Assembly: GCA_958510875.1 (NCBI GenBank)
Contig: OY294067.1
Coordinates: forward strand, 201,393,982-201,457,981
DNA: 64,000 nucleotides
Reading direction: 5' to 3'
Origin: Endomychus coccineus
Taxonomy: Eukaryota > Arthropoda > Insecta > Coleoptera > Endomychidae
A program made the position numbers and the translations under genes. Under the pieces are notes generated by a model. That model had not been told where the DNA came from and searched no databases. It was given only the letters and a program-made list of their open reading frames with translations. Below, piece after piece: positions 1 through 12,055 of this stretch (position 1 is its first letter; every line of letters starts with the position of its first letter).

Positions 1-2433
1 CATTCCGTTTGTCCCATTCAATTCAGCAAAGAACTTAGAGATCATTCAATGACAAACCATAAAAATGTTGACAAAAGTATTGTTATCGGGGATATCAAAA
101 TCGATATTTTGGATGTAAGTGACAAAGACTACGTCCACGAATATCTAAATAATATGTCTGAGATTGGATATTCTTCTATGATGAATGTCCCTACAAGAGT
201 AACAAAGAATACTGCTACTTGTTTGGATCATATTTTTGCCAAAATGAAACCTGATGATCTAGAGTTGACCATTCCGTATGTAATAAGAACTAACATTACT
301 GACCACTTTATTACCGGCATTCAAGTTATAGTACCGACCAAAAAACAAAATGTGAACAAACTAATTATCCTACTCATAAACCAATTATAAATAAAGATGA
401 CGTATCTAAATGCACCGATATCTTCATAGATACTCTGATGTATAATATGCAAGAGTGTACCCATTACAAGAAACTGCCGAAATATAAGAAGAGAAAAATT
501 TGGATAACTAACGGATTAATAAAATCTATAATGGAAAGGGATAAGTTGTTTAAAGAGCATCTGCAATTTCCAGAGGATGAAAATAGAAGAAATAGATATA
601 TTTCTTATAGGAACTCCTTGAATAAATTGATAAGAACAACAAAAGAAAACTTTTTTAAAAATGAATTACTTCAAAACTCCCATAATCCTAAGGACATATG
701 GAAGGTAGTAAATGAGATTACAGGAAATTCACATAGCACAAATGATATAAACAAGATATGCGTTGGAGAAAAAGAGTTCCTAAAGGGCCCTGACATAGCC
801 GAAGAATTTAACAAATATTTCATAAATATTGGCGAACAGCTAGCTAGTCAACATGTAAGTTCTGGAATAGCTAAGTACCTACTATAAAAACACGGAACAC
901 AGCATTTTCATCAGTCCTACAACACCTCCAGAGATTGGAAATGTAATCAATGATCTAAAAACAGCTGCGGCTCCAGGAAAAGATTGAATAACTGCTAATA
1001 TTCTGAAAAAAATAAGAGATCAAGTAAGTAAGCCTATATCAGACATTGTAAACAAATGCATAACAAATGGCGAGTGTCCCTATCAATTCAAAATGTCTAC
1101 AGTAATACCGATCTTCAAAAAAAGTGATAAATGCAATGTTCCGAACATAGACCAATCAATTTCTCTGCTGTCAACTTTGAGCAAAATATTTGAAAAGATT
1201 ATAAAAAATAGGATTACCTCCTATCTGTACAGATTCAACATTTTGGCTGAAAAACAGTTTGGATTCCGTGAAGGTAAAAACACCTCTGATGCAATTCACC
1301 TTCTAATTGATAATATCTATGAAAACTTAGATAACCTACAAAAGGTATTTGATACCGTAGACCACTCTCTATTATTGAAGAATCTACAAAATTATGGAAT
1401 TAGAGTGTTGAGTCTTGAACTACTAGAGTCTTACCTTACAAACAGGAAACAATGTGTTAAAATCAATGACATATACAGTGGCTATGAAACTGTCACGTGT
1501 GGAGTCCCTCAAAGTTCCGTTGTTGGACCACTGTTATTCAACATATCCCTGAACGATCTTTCCTATATCGACATAAATGGCTTGCTCATTGCATTCGCTG
1601 ATGATACTGTTGTACTCTTTAAGGACACAGACTGGCTGAAATTGAAAAGAAATGTTGAAACAGAATTGAAAACCCTAATTGAGTGGTTTGAGGATAATCT
1701 CTTATCTATTAATGTAGAAAAAACAATTTTCATACCTTTTTCTATTAATGCCGACACTTCACCAGACTTCAATACCCTGAACATTGATACAAGTGACAAA
1801 GAAAAGTACATAATTGAAATGGCACAACAAGTTACTTACCTGGGTATCGTGATTGACCAGCATATGAGATGGAATTCACATATCCAAAGTCTCATAGAAA
1901 AAATTAGATTTATGTCAAGCCGTCTTAGAATTTTAAAAGGGACCCTAAATACTGCAACTCTGAAAACTGTATACTATGCTATAGTAACGAGTCACCTTAG
2001 ATACGGTATAACTTCTTGGGGATCTGTGTTAAATAATCATCTTAAGGAACTAAATACGATACATAACAGAATAATAAAACTTATTATGAATAAACCCAGA
2101 AGATATCACACAGATGATTTATATAGTGAAGCTCAATTGTTGGACATTCGCCAAATCTATTACCTAAATGTGTCATGTAGAATCTATACTGGACAAAATA
2201 ATTTATCGAAGCCTCGGCACTCATATTCAACAAGATATAAGGGAGCATCCTTTTCACAACTACGAATGAAAACTTATAAAGGTCAGCGATCATTCAAATA
2301 TTTGGGAGTAGTTATATATAATAGTGTACCTACATATATAAGAGATATTGCTACAGTTAACTTGTTCAAGATAAAGTTAAAACGGCACTTGCTAAATACT
2401 AAACGTAGTGAAATCCATGACATTATTGAATAA
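1..2433 (+). pseudogene. Jockey-type non-LTR retrotransposon ORF2 (endonuclease tail + reverse transcriptase), broken
   Basis: This is a LINE ORF2 protein that would nick DNA and reverse-transcribe its own RNA. Bases 49-390 read as the end of an APE-type endonuclease, with GDIKIDIL (equivalent of GDxNID), CLDHIF and TDHF. The linker follows at 438-887 in another frame. The RT starts near 900: GKD at 976-984 is followed by a TGA at 985-987 where the family normally has a further residue. The long frame at 1093-2433 then carries IPIFKK, FGFREGKNTSDA, GVPQSSVVGPLLF and FADDT (1594-1608). The segment expected to hold the first catalytic Asp of the palm is missing around residues 78-84 (near 1330), where the reading jumps to LQKVFDTVDHSLL. 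At least two frameshifts, one stop and the deletion make it dead. The element may extend left of the window. Jockey superfamily is likely; the exact clade is uncertain. Confidence 0.88.
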
Positions 2434-2705
2434 AATAGTGATAAATAACTTATTGTTATAAAGCAAAACAGTATATGTGATTCTATTATAAAAAGTGTAA
2501 TACGTAATTAGTTATTGAGTAACATTTAATCCGTAATATTTGTTATCTTATCTATGTGTATATTTTTTTTCTTTTTGTCCACATACAAGCAAACAGCTTT
2601 CGTGGGTAATTTTTACTTATTATGCTCAATTTTGTTATTATAAACTTCTATTACTTGTAAATGATACCTTACGCATAATGAATCCTATTCTATTCTATTC
2701 AATGC
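2434..2705 (+). other. 3' untranslated region and simple-repeat tail of the first LINE
   Basis: This AT-rich stretch follows the ORF2 stop and ends in TATTC-type repeats at about 2686-2704, which look like a LINE tail. Part of it (T-run, then CACATACAAGC near 2580) resembles the segment at about 53390-53420, which also ends in a simple repeat. Two LINEs of related 3' end are therefore suggested. Confidence 0.5.
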
Positions 2706-2708
2706 GTA

Positions 2709-2971
2709 CATATCACAAGCATATATTCAACCTGCAGAAATGACCGGTAGAGGCTGATTGAAACACGTAGATTATACACACATCTTTACTAGTTTCGTTA
2801 TTTAGATCCCATCATCAGAAGATATCCACTCTATAAAACAAATTCACAAACACGAATTGACATAACATAATAGTTCAGAGATCAGTTCACCCACTACATA
2901 CTGTCACCTTTCATAGTTCAACCTGAATTTTTTCCCGTCAATTCTGCAGGTTGAATATATGCTTGTGATAT
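2709..2971. repeat. 30-bp perfect inverted repeat with about 200-bp spacer
   Basis: The arms are about 2709-2738 (ATATCACAAGCATATATTCA and onward) and 2942-2971, its reverse complement. The spacer has no ORF. The left arm starts right after the TATTC tail of the LINE, so the insert may be a small hairpin or MITE-like element, or a LINE insertion may have hit one arm of an existing element. Confidence 0.6.
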
Positions 2972-3783
2972 ATATTCATTGGAATACACTGCTGTCACTA
3001 TAATTGAATGAAACACTATTCGAAAAACTGAAGACGGTTTCCAAAGCTATCACTTGAAAGGGGCCTACCACACTCAAAAATAATGCAGCTTCTAGTTTCA
3101 TCATTGTCGCAAAATTTTAAATACGTACGACCAATCGTCGTCTCCACAGGGGGTTAGTCCAGATCTAGTTAGAAATGCTCAAAACGGATATATACCCGGA
3201 AAGTCGTACAATTTTTTCTGCTGTGATTACAATGATGAGTTGATTACTATCTGAACAAATGTACAGAGTGATTTTTAGGCGCACGCCCTGAAGTGCCTCT
3301 AACATTATCAAGTTCTGATATTCAAAAACCTTTTTACAAAGACAAAAATTATAATTCCATTTTGAACAAAGTTGTAATCAAAGATCAAGTGAGGTTCAAG
3401 CATTCCATTACATTGAAAATTCATTCAAGTTGACAATATATGGGTTTTATAACTGTCAATACTAAGAGCTCTAAATTTTTACAAGCTGGAATCCACGGAG
3501 GTGCAAAGGAAGGGAAATGGGTAGTTATTCCGAGAATTTATGTAGGAAGTGACTTTGTTTCCGAAATTTTATGTTCTAAGGCCGATGCATTATCGTACTT
3601 CAGTTTTCTGAATTCTTCACGAATCTGATCAATAGTCGGTCGGGTGCAAACACATCCTTTTTAGTATGTGGGCGATCATACAAGAATTGTTCTCCTTCGG
3701 TAACAATATTCGTGATTGGCATGCTCCCCGTTCTTATTACCATGGAGACAACACTTCTAGCTTTAGTCGAAGACTATCTTGTG
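2972..3783. other. No recognisable gene
   Basis: About 800 bases of AT-rich sequence precede the mariner. A 62-codon frame at 3440-3628 has no motif I recognise. I see nothing else to support here. Confidence 0.4.
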
Positions 3784-3785
3784 TA

Positions 3786-4265
3786 CAGGGTGTCCCATTT
3801 TGGGTACTTTTGCGGGGTATCTCCTTTATTTTTAAAGATAGAGAGTTGCGGTTTTCGCGACACTATGCTACTTTTTCGTAAAACTTAAGATGCCGTCAAC
3901 AGAATTTTCATAGCCCTTTTAGTTTTTAAGATACAGGGCATTTCTGAAAATGTTGCATTTTGTGACCCCCCTCGTATCTCCGTTATCCTTCAACTTATCG
4001 AAAAGGTAGAATAACATTCTAATAGTTTTTTTTCCGTAGAATGCAGTGGTGTAGATAACTTTTGTTACATATTTACTGTTTTTGAGTTATATAGCAAACT
4101 TATGTTTTTTTAAATGGAACACCCTGTATATTTATAGACTATAAAATTTGTCTTTTTTTTACCTTTTCAAAAATATATGATAGTATAAACTTTTTCCAGA
4201 AACACGCAAATAATTGACAATTTTTAGAAATTAAATACATATTTTAATTGTAGGCCATTGATATT
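3786..4265 (+). repeat. Left terminal inverted repeat of mariner copy 1
   Basis: It pairs with 5682-6161 along essentially the whole length with scattered mismatches. A second CACCCTGTATA lies inside at about 4125-4135 and is mirrored at 5820-5830. This suggests the long arm was built by joining an outer and an inner unit that each start CAGGGTG. Confidence 0.85.
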
Positions 4266-4375
4266 GTTTATGACAAGAAACAGAAATAAACATCAAATCT
4301 CTATCGCATTTAAGCTGTTTATTTTCGTTCTTTTGGTATCATTATTCGATAGATATTTATCAATTTTTTCGAATA

Positions 4376-5502
4376 ATGGCAGTTTACGAAAATTATGAGA
4401 AATATGATATGATGGTATGTTTTATACAGAGTAATGAAAATTCTGAAGAAGCTTCGGAATTATATTTCCAAAGGTGAGTAAGCTATTATGGCTATGAAAA
4501 TCTTTATTATCATTTTAATTTTTGCTTGTTAGATATCCAGAAAGAAGGCAACCGTTTTTTGGGATATTTGCCCGTTTAAAAGCAAATTTAGTTGAGCACG
4601 GATCATTTGTTCACCCGCGCCCTAAAACATACAACAAAGAGAACAGGGAAAGAAAAGAGATAGATACTTTAGGATATATAGAAGCAACATCTTCGTCCTC
4701 ATGTAGAAAAATTTAGAAGGAAATTGGTGTGCCAAAAACTAACGCTCAGAGGATCTTGAAGAAATATAAGTATCATCCATACAAATTTAATATACTACAA
4801 CATTTGCATCCTGGCGATGCCGAGCGCCGGGCACTGTTTTGCCAGTGGTATTTGCAACAAATCGATGCTAACGATTTATTTGGCAGACTTGTTTTTTGGT
4901 CAGACGAATGCTTTATTTCAAGTGCTGGCATTTTCAATCATCACAATACCAGGAACTGGCGTAGTGAAAATCTGCATTTAATGTTTGAAAGGGAACAACA
5001 AGGACGCTTTGGAGTTGAGGTTTCATGTTTTATTTTGGGTGGACATATAGTTTATAGGATTTTTGAAGGAGGTCTTACAGCACGTAGATACCTAGAAATT
5101 CTTGAGGAAGTTATTCCAGAACTGCTCGAAAACATTCCATTAGCCCAGTATAATGCTGTTTACCTACAGCAAGATGGTGCCCCAAGTCATAACTCTAGGC
5201 TCTTAAGGGCCTTTCTAAATAATAACTTTCCTCAAAGATGGATAGGTACCAACGGACCTGTTAGATGACCTCCACGATCACCAGATCTCTCAATTTTAGA
5301 TTTTTTTTTATGGGGTTATATACAAAATGAAGTATATAAAACTCGATATGACGGCATTGCAAAACTTCGAGAGGCAATTCATTTAGCTTTTCGAAATCTG
5401 CGAATGAGAACAATGGTTCTTTTGAACGCTATTCAAAGAATCTCAAAGATGTGCCAATTTTGCATTAGAGAAAATGGTGGTCAATTTGAACATCACATTT
5501 AA
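4376..5502 (+). pseudogene. Mariner (DD41D) transposase with one 59-bp intron and two in-frame stops
   Basis: This transposase would cut and paste the surrounding element in the nucleus. The chosen ATG (4376) gives a short exon ending LYFQR. A GTGAGT donor at 4474 and TTGTTAG acceptor ending 4532 remove 59 bases and restore the frame into YPERRQP, the start of the helix-turn-helix region. In-frame stops are TAG at 4714-4716 and TGA at 5266-5268. Catalytic signatures are WSDECF (first Asp), QQDGAPSH (second Asp) and, after the TGA, SPDLSILDFFLWG (third Asp). I count 41 residues between the second Asp and the Asp of LDFF, hence DD41D. It ends GGQFEHHI. The TGA sits at a position that is Trp in relatives. 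Confidence 0.9.
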
Positions 5503-5681
5503 TTTTTTTTAATAATGTTATTATTTTGTGTTTTTGTTATATTGTCACTTTACGCCACAAAACTGTTGTTACAAACTTACTGTTGGAAAAAGATCTATGG
5601 GAATTTTTTTTAATAGATACCTATATACAAGGTATCCAATTATTTGTTAGTAATATGTAAGTTGCACTTGTTTATTATTGT

Positions 5682-6161
5682 TATCCATAGCCTACTATTA
5701 AAATATGTATTTAATTTTCGGAAAATTGTCAATTATTTGCGTGTTTCTGAAAAAAAGTTTATACTATCATATATTTTTGAAAAGGTAAAAAAAAGACAAA
5801 TTTTATAGTCTATAAATATACAGGGTGTTCCACTTAAAAAAACATAAGTTTACTTTATAACTCAAAAACAGTAAATATGTAACAAAAGTTATCTACACCA
5901 CTGCATTCTACGGAAAAAAATCTATTAGAATGTTATTTTACCTTTTCGATAAGTTGGAGGATAACGGAGATACGAGGGGGGTCACAAAATGCAACATTTT
6001 CAGAAATGCCCTGTATCTTAAAAACTAAAAGGGCTATGAAAATTCTGTTGACGGCATCTTGAGTTTAATGAAAAAGTAGCACAGTGTCGCGAAAACCGCA
6101 ACTCTCTATCTTTAAAAATAAAGGAGATACCCCGCAAAAGTACCCAAAATGGGACACCCTG
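5682..6161 (-). repeat. Right terminal inverted repeat of mariner copy 1
   Basis: Mirror of 3786-4265; see that entry. It begins about 180 bases after the transposase stop. Confidence 0.85.
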
Positions 6162-6309
6162 TACAAGATATCGTTCAAAATAGAGGTCAGGATTATGAAA
6201 TTCGCCTTCAACACAGTCATCCTCTTCATCACCAACATTTCAATCACTCGGTTGTCTTGAAACCCAATTTTTTGTTTGCTAAAAATTTTATATCCAAACG
6301 TCTTGTTTC

Positions 6310-6597
6310 GTGAGAACTTTATCCAATGTCCAGCTATTCACACTACAACACAGAATTCTTGCTAAGTTATATTCTCGCTGAAACCTAATAACAGCAATTT
6401 GAAATCTGGAACAATTGATTACTGACGTCCACATCAAGTCATTGGAAGAACGTGTCATCTCTCACGAATCAAAGCTCGTGAATGAGCAAATGATAATGTC
6501 AATGTATTATTGTAAAAAAAATTTTGCCATTTTTCCCAAAATTAAGACGAAGTTAGCAATGAAATGCGGTTGCGTTGATGATATGTTTTATTATTAG
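6310..6597 (+). pseudogene. Tail of an MSV199-like gene, copy A of the repeated unit
   Basis: The reading LITDVHIKSLEERVIS at about 6412-6460 matches LITDVNIESLIDRVIS at the end of the minus-strand gene at 40928-41682. Weaker similarity reaches up to about 6310 (KLYSR/NLI against KWYAR/ENLI). Stops interrupt the upstream part, so only the 3' end of the gene remains. It is followed at 6637 by the same kind of palindromic spacer that follows the other copy. The function is unknown; see 40928-41682. Confidence 0.6.
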
Positions 6598-6636
6598 GGA
6601 AGAGGAAATGTTTGATGTTACAGCACTTCATTCTAC

Positions 6637-6690
6637 CGTGAAGTGACGTCATCGACACGAACTATGATCGCCGACCGATATAATGGGAGC
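6637..6690 (+). repeat. TGACGTCA spacer repeat, copy A
   Basis: AGTGACGTCATCGAC followed by ACTATGATCGCCGACCG. The same words recur near 38705, 38866, 40770 and 41850. TGACGTCA is the palindromic core of a cAMP-response element, but no regulatory role is shown here. Confidence 0.6.
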
Positions 6691-7019
6691 TGTGATAAGT
6701 GGAAAGGTGTAAATATAGACCGCTGGAGTGTTTTCCTCAAATTCCAATATTCTTATGAATATTAATGAGCATTCATCAGGAATCATTACTTTTGGTGCAA
6801 CTTTATAGACATTCTTTTACACGTACTTCAAGTTTCGTAAGTATTTGCTCGTTTAAATTCCTACACTACTCTATTTTGATTAGGTCACAGAACATTGATT
6901 AAACACCTGACACCTCATATAATGGCTACCACTATGATAGATATATAGCGTTTTTTTATGACATGAAACAGTTCATAGAATGACAGTTGACAGCTTATAT
7001 ATCGACATGTATAAGTTTT

Positions 7020-7540
7020 GTACTCTACCCCTTCCATTCGATATTCATAAGACTATGGATGCAACAAAATTGCCGTTTTTATCATGTATGTCATACATAT
7101 CGAATTTTTCTCACTGGAAATCTAGAAATTCAAGCTCTCCGAGGCGAAACTTTCTATTTGATACCCCTAAAACTATCTATCGGAACATGATTTCGGCCCC
7201 TGATCGCGGAGAATCAGAAGAATCGATCGTTATATGAATACTATTCTATTGTTCATGATAAAGCCCTAGCTGCTACAGAATTACAGTTTTTCCCATTTAT
7301 ATGGGCTTTATTGGATTTTTCTCAGTAAAATTCACGCTCTACCCTACAACACCTACCGTTTGATACCCATAAAGCTTTATTTTGAAACATGAAAATTTCA
7401 GTCCCTTATTGCTATATCAGAACTATGTTATTGTTCAGCACATCAGGCTACTCGCAGTGCAATCAAGTTTCGACTATATAACACACATCCGGTTTCAGCG
7501 TTGGTAATGATGCTGAAGTCGTTGAAAAATGTTTGAACTC
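7020..7540 (+). repeat. Subrepeats with TTTGATACCC core and conserved block, copy A
   Basis: Two imperfect units, about 7020-7235 and 7260-7440, each carry TTTGATACCC followed by AAAACTAT or AAAGCTTT and ATTTC. A block at 7465-7535 (CTATATAAC, CCGGTTTCAGC, TGATGCTGAAGTC) follows. The reverse complement of 38140-38640 shows the same parts in the same order. No coding capacity is evident. Confidence 0.6.
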
Positions 7541-7544
7541 GATA

Positions 7545-8110
7545 CAAAATACGTCACAGACGACTCAAACATGTGACAGACGCCATGACAATTTGAACAC
7601 GGGAACACAGGTCACAGGCGAGTTGAACATGCGACACACGTCATGATATAGATCACACAAGTCATACGCGACCCGAACTCTGACAAATGACTTGAACACG
7701 CAATAGACGCCATGACACCTCGTCTAGGATCTCTACAAACAGCCTGAACCTCCGACATTAGTTACAGTGATCACAAACCACCAGTACAGTTCACATACGT
7801 CACAAAACGATTGACAAGTGACTGATCATATTCGACTTTGACAGTCCTCTGGTTCTTCGATTTATTCATAGATTGCGTGGCAGACAGCTATGACAGCACA
7901 TAGATTCGCCCATGACGCTACATCCATTAGTGAGGGTTCATAGATTCATCATGACAACTCATAGACTCACCATGGCAGTTCGTAGATCAACCATGACATT
8001 CCATAGATACACCATGACAGTTCATAGATTCACCATGAAACTCCCACCATGACTGTTCCGTCATGTCAGTTCATCGTTCGACATACACTCACCATGACAG
8101 TTCATACAGA
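7545..8110 (+). repeat. Degenerate tandem arrays of about 22-25 bp units, copy A
   Basis: The first array (about 7545-7715) is built on words such as GACGCCATGACA and TTGAACACG. The second (about 7880-8100) repeats CACCATGACAGTTCATAGAT with changes in every unit. The same words occur in reverse complement at 37740-38065. Units vary in length and sequence. Confidence 0.7.
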
Positions 8111-9540
8111 GGTTATAACCTCCTCGGAGTCGATCAGATCATTGATGTTAATATTCATCCTACAAACACCTTGTATATACACAACATTTATCCTATACCT
8201 TCCCCACTCTATGGTTCCGTAAGCTGTGACCTTTTGTGGTCTAGGTTAGCTCTACGATCTGTGTTAACTGCATCTGGACCAGATACCAGTCAGACAATTC
8301 CGTTACAGAAGTAGTGGGATTGTATCTACTATTTCATCTTCGAAGGAATCGGACCATCAATGGTGAATTTATAATGTTCCGTTTATTCCACAATGTAATC
8401 ATTCAATTCATTTTGTATGTATTCGGGAACTGGATTCTAAATAATTCTCAAAACGCACAACTTAACTCTTTGGAATAACCAATATGTTTCAATAAAATTG
8501 GCAATATGTTTCATTATTTTCGTCTGGCCGTTCGGCATCGTTTTCAAAACATCTGTTTTCGTAATTTCGATTTGATTCAATGTTTCAATATTTGACTAAC
8601 TGCTCGGCTTCGCTTTATAACATTTTAAATCGATTTTCTGTAATTTCGGCTGTTTACAGGTTGAAGTCTTTTTTACTTACTATCAAGAAATCTATTCAAG
8701 AACTTGTGTTCAGCCATGAACTTTTGACAAAAACGCAAATATTGATTATCATAAAAGCTGTGCCCATTACCCTAAAAGTATACATCACCGATTTCAAGCT
8801 ATATTGGCTGCATATCTACCATCCTATTTCGTTACTGATTTTATATTTCCTCACATTTTATATGACCAAAGCCATAGAATTAGGAAAAAAAAATTTCCTC
8901 AAATTTTCCTTTGTTTTGCTATTATTCATCAATTTATAAAAGATTCACTGGCATTGGCGTAGCTCGAGGGCAATAGCTAGTGAATTATAGCAGAGACCTT
9001 ATTCATGAACTAGCCGAATAGCTTTTGTCTATTGCAAATAGTCACTTATAATGTCTCATGTGCAAAATTTCCGGAAATTAGTTTGTGCACTCGTGATATT
9101 CGGCAAGAGAATTTCACACCGAGGAAAAATTAGTTTCAAATGATTTCAATGTGATTGTTATTTGACATTTTGTTATGAAAATATGAGACATTACGAAACA
9201 TTAATTTTGTTGTTTTGTTATGTATTGTATCACTTTCAAACTCTTCTGTTAAATGTCAAAAAATATCCACTAAAATTTTGCTTATCTACCCTAAAAGAAA
9301 AAATATCCGCTGAAATTTTTTCGTTAGCATGGCAACAAGTCAAACTGAAAGAAAATTGTCGAAGTGAAATTCTCACTTACATTGCATGTTGAATGGTTTT
9401 GTCAATCAGTGAACAAGAGTGTGGTTGGTTGAAGAATGATATTAGGCAGGTTGAAGATATAATCACGTCCAATTTACTTGACTGACCGATCCATGGATGA
9501 ATGGATCATTATCGCAGTCACGACTCTTCATCACCAACTA
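8111..9540. other. AT-rich stretch, one unrecognised frame
   Basis: A 119-codon frame at 8580-8939 encodes a very hydrophobic, Leu/Ile/Phe-rich peptide with no motif I know. AT-rich sequence produces such frames by chance. A weak inverted repeat pairs about 9103-9140 with 9330-9370 (GAGAATTTCAC against GTGAAATTCTC), perhaps the ends of a small element. Nothing else is seen. Confidence 0.35.
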
Positions 9541-9670
9541 CACAACCTCTTAGCAAGACAGCTAACCTTTACATATATGACAGCTGATATATTGATAGTC
9601 ACATAATGTCTGTGACAGGCAATTCCATATCATAGATATCCTTGTCAATTTAGATAAACTTTCACAGTAT
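9541..9670 (+). repeat. Left member of a direct repeat flanking the foldback
   Basis: About 125 bases align in the same orientation with 12375-12500. Shared words include AACCTCT, GATATATTGATAGTCA (with changes) and ATAGATATCC-TGTCAATT. Identity is roughly three quarters by eye. Confidence 0.6.
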
Positions 9671-9772
9671 ATAGAGTATAATTTTAAGTATTTCCACGAA
9701 TTCAGCTTTTTAGAAATATTTCTATTAAGTATTGAATCTTGGGGAATGAATGGCACTGCCGACGCTTTCTTC

Positions 9773-12055
9773 TATTAGTCCAAGCAATAGACGACGGCCT
9801 AATTTTAAATTTGCAGAAATTAATACCGGGAAAAAAATATGAGCGTATTGGAAATTCAATTCGAAGGTGAGCTTCTGTTTCATGCAACTCGATCCGAAAT
9901 GGCGAACATAACCTGAAAAAAGTTGCAAAAGGCGGTTTTTCTCAAATGAGTAAAAAACTATAGCTCCGATCGAAAAAAGTTAAATGAAAAAGTTGTGGGT
10001 ATCAAACAGATCTATCGATTCTAATTCGATAACTTCCATACTTTCCGAGTTATATTGAAAAAACCGTTAAAAATCGGGGTATTGAGAAATCGTTAACTAT
10101 TGTGTTTCCATACTTGCCATTTGATGTACGTATAGTCCATAGCAAGTTTGAGAGGTTTTTTTTTCAATTTGAAATAGTGATAATTTTTCTAGATATATCG
10201 ATTTTTCGAAAAAGTGGCGCACTCATAAATTGTCTAGATCTTCTCAGCGAATGGTCCTAGAGTAACTATTCCAGGCTTATTTTCTACATATATTCCATGG
10301 CAAGTTTGAAGAGTGATTTTTTTCTAAATTTGGAATTTCGATGATTTTTCGAGATTTATCGATTTTTTGTAAAAATGACGATCTCATAAATTGGCTAGAT
10401 CTTTTTGGCGGATGATAAATACCTACACTTTCTATGAAAAAAATTGTAGGAAATGTTTTATTGATTCATAGTATGAGAAATTGAGTAACAAAGTGAAGAG
10501 TATGCGGCTGCCGGAGTGGAGCAGACTGATTTCTTCCGTTCAAAGTGGCTTGTGCTTGAAAATCTTCAATATCACGGCTTCTGGATCACCTACAATCCTT
10601 TTGTACTTGATCAGGGGTAGTATGACGAGATAAACACGAATATCGTATTTATTCTCGCCTTAGAAGCAAAATAGAGTCGAAAATATTTTTTTTTCCATAT
10701 TTCTAACTTGTTTTACTTTCACGTCATTTGAATTATTATCTATCATCAAAACAGTATTTCCCTTGTAACACCTCGAATCTTTTGCTAAGTGAATTATACT
10801 GACGTTATGCTTCGGATCTCTTCAAAAATTATTCAATTATTTCAGTAAATAATTTGTTACAATACAAAGGTAAATAAATGCAACATATTGAGATAAGTTT
10901 GAAATTTCATCTATTCACAAAATTATTATAAAATATCTATAAGATTCTTACAATCAAAGTAGTGGTATACAGCAGTCTTATATTAGTTTCCACAATTGTC
11001 GCACAAGCATTACGTCAGTATGATTCACAACCCAAAAAACGATATTCCCCAGATTAAGTACAAAAGGATTTTTGTACATGATTCAAAAGCCGAGATATTG
11101 AAGATTTTGCAATTACAAGTCACTTTGAACGGAAGAAATCAGTCTCCTCCACTCCTCCTCACGCTCCGGCAGCCGCGTACTCTTCACTTTGTTACTCAAT
11201 TCCTCATACTATGAATCAATAAAACATATCCTAGAATTATTTTATAGAAAGTGTAGGTATTTATCATTAACATACATAACGTACACTTCTGTAAAATGTT
11301 TATTGCGTCTTACAGATCTTTTTGAAATAAAAAAATCATCTCTGGTCGAGAAGGTCGAAGATGGAACTTTTTCTTGATAATTCGTGAAAAAATTTTAGGA
11401 ATCGGTTCCCGTCAAAGACATTCCACTAGGACAAAAATTGTAGCACTTATCTGGAAAAAACGTGTATAAAAAAGGTGCAATTTTTTCACCCTCCAAATTC
11501 GAAAAAATAGTTATATATCTTTGAAATCATTATAGCACAGCTGTTTGAGAAAAAATAAGCCCAGAATCGTTACTCTAGTACAATCCGCTGAGAAGATCTA
11601 GCCAATTTATGAGAGCGACTTTTTTTCGAAAAATCGATATATTTCGAAAAATATTAATATTTGTAGTTGAAGAAAAAAACTCTGCTGAAGCTTGAAATGA
11701 GATATACGTACAGCAGCTAACAAGTATGGAAACGTAATAGTTAACGACTTCTCGATACCCCGATTTTTAACGATTTTTTCAATATAAATCGAAAAATATG
11801 AAGGATATCTATAATTATTATGAGAACAAATCGATTGGTTTCATACCTACAACTTTCTTCGTTTTGAGCTATAGTTTTCTACTTATTTAAGAAAAGTCGC
11901 TTTTGCAACTTTGCCAATTTTTTAGGTTATGTTCGCCATTTCGGATCGAGTTGCATGGAACAGAAGCTCACCTTTCAATTTAATTTCCTATAAGCTCGTA
12001 TTTTTTTTCCAGGCTATAATTTTTGCACGCACTTCTGTCTATTGCTTGGACTATA
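9773..12055. mobile_element. Large foldback (hairpin) element without coding region
   Basis: The left arm, about 9773-10610, is the inverted complement of the right arm, about 11060-12055. Outer landmark: TAGTCCAAGCAATAG at 9776 against CTATTGCTTGGACTA at about 12039-12053. Inner landmarks: TTACTCAATT and GGAAGAAATCAGTCT. The loop is about 440 bases. Within the left arm a block of about 140 bases is itself repeated (TCATAAATTG-CTAGATCTT at about 10225 and 10390). No transposase is present, so it would be non-autonomous, or it could arise from an inverted duplication. Transcription through it would give long double-stranded RNA. Confidence 0.8.

Larger units (their letters stand above)
3786..6161 (+). 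mobile_element. DD41D mariner-type DNA transposon, copy 1
   Basis: The element begins CAGGGTGTCCC at 3786 and ends in its reverse complement GGGACACCCTG at 6161, flanked by TA at 3784-3785 and 6162-6163. This is the TA duplication made by Tc1/mariner transposases. Terminal inverted repeats are unusually long, about 480 bp (3786-4265 and 5682-6161). Inside lies one transposase gene at 4376-5502. Length is about 2.4 kb. The ends are clear; the DD41D label comes from spacing counted in the transposase. Confidence 0.93.

Noticed and set aside
7545..8110. CRISPR-like array
   Set aside because: Units are degenerate, with no constant repeat and unique spacers of fixed length, and the surrounding DNA is eukaryotic.
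8580..8939. Multi-pass membrane protein gene
   Set aside because: Hydrophobic composition is expected from T-rich sequence. There is no motif, no conserved neighbour and no other support.
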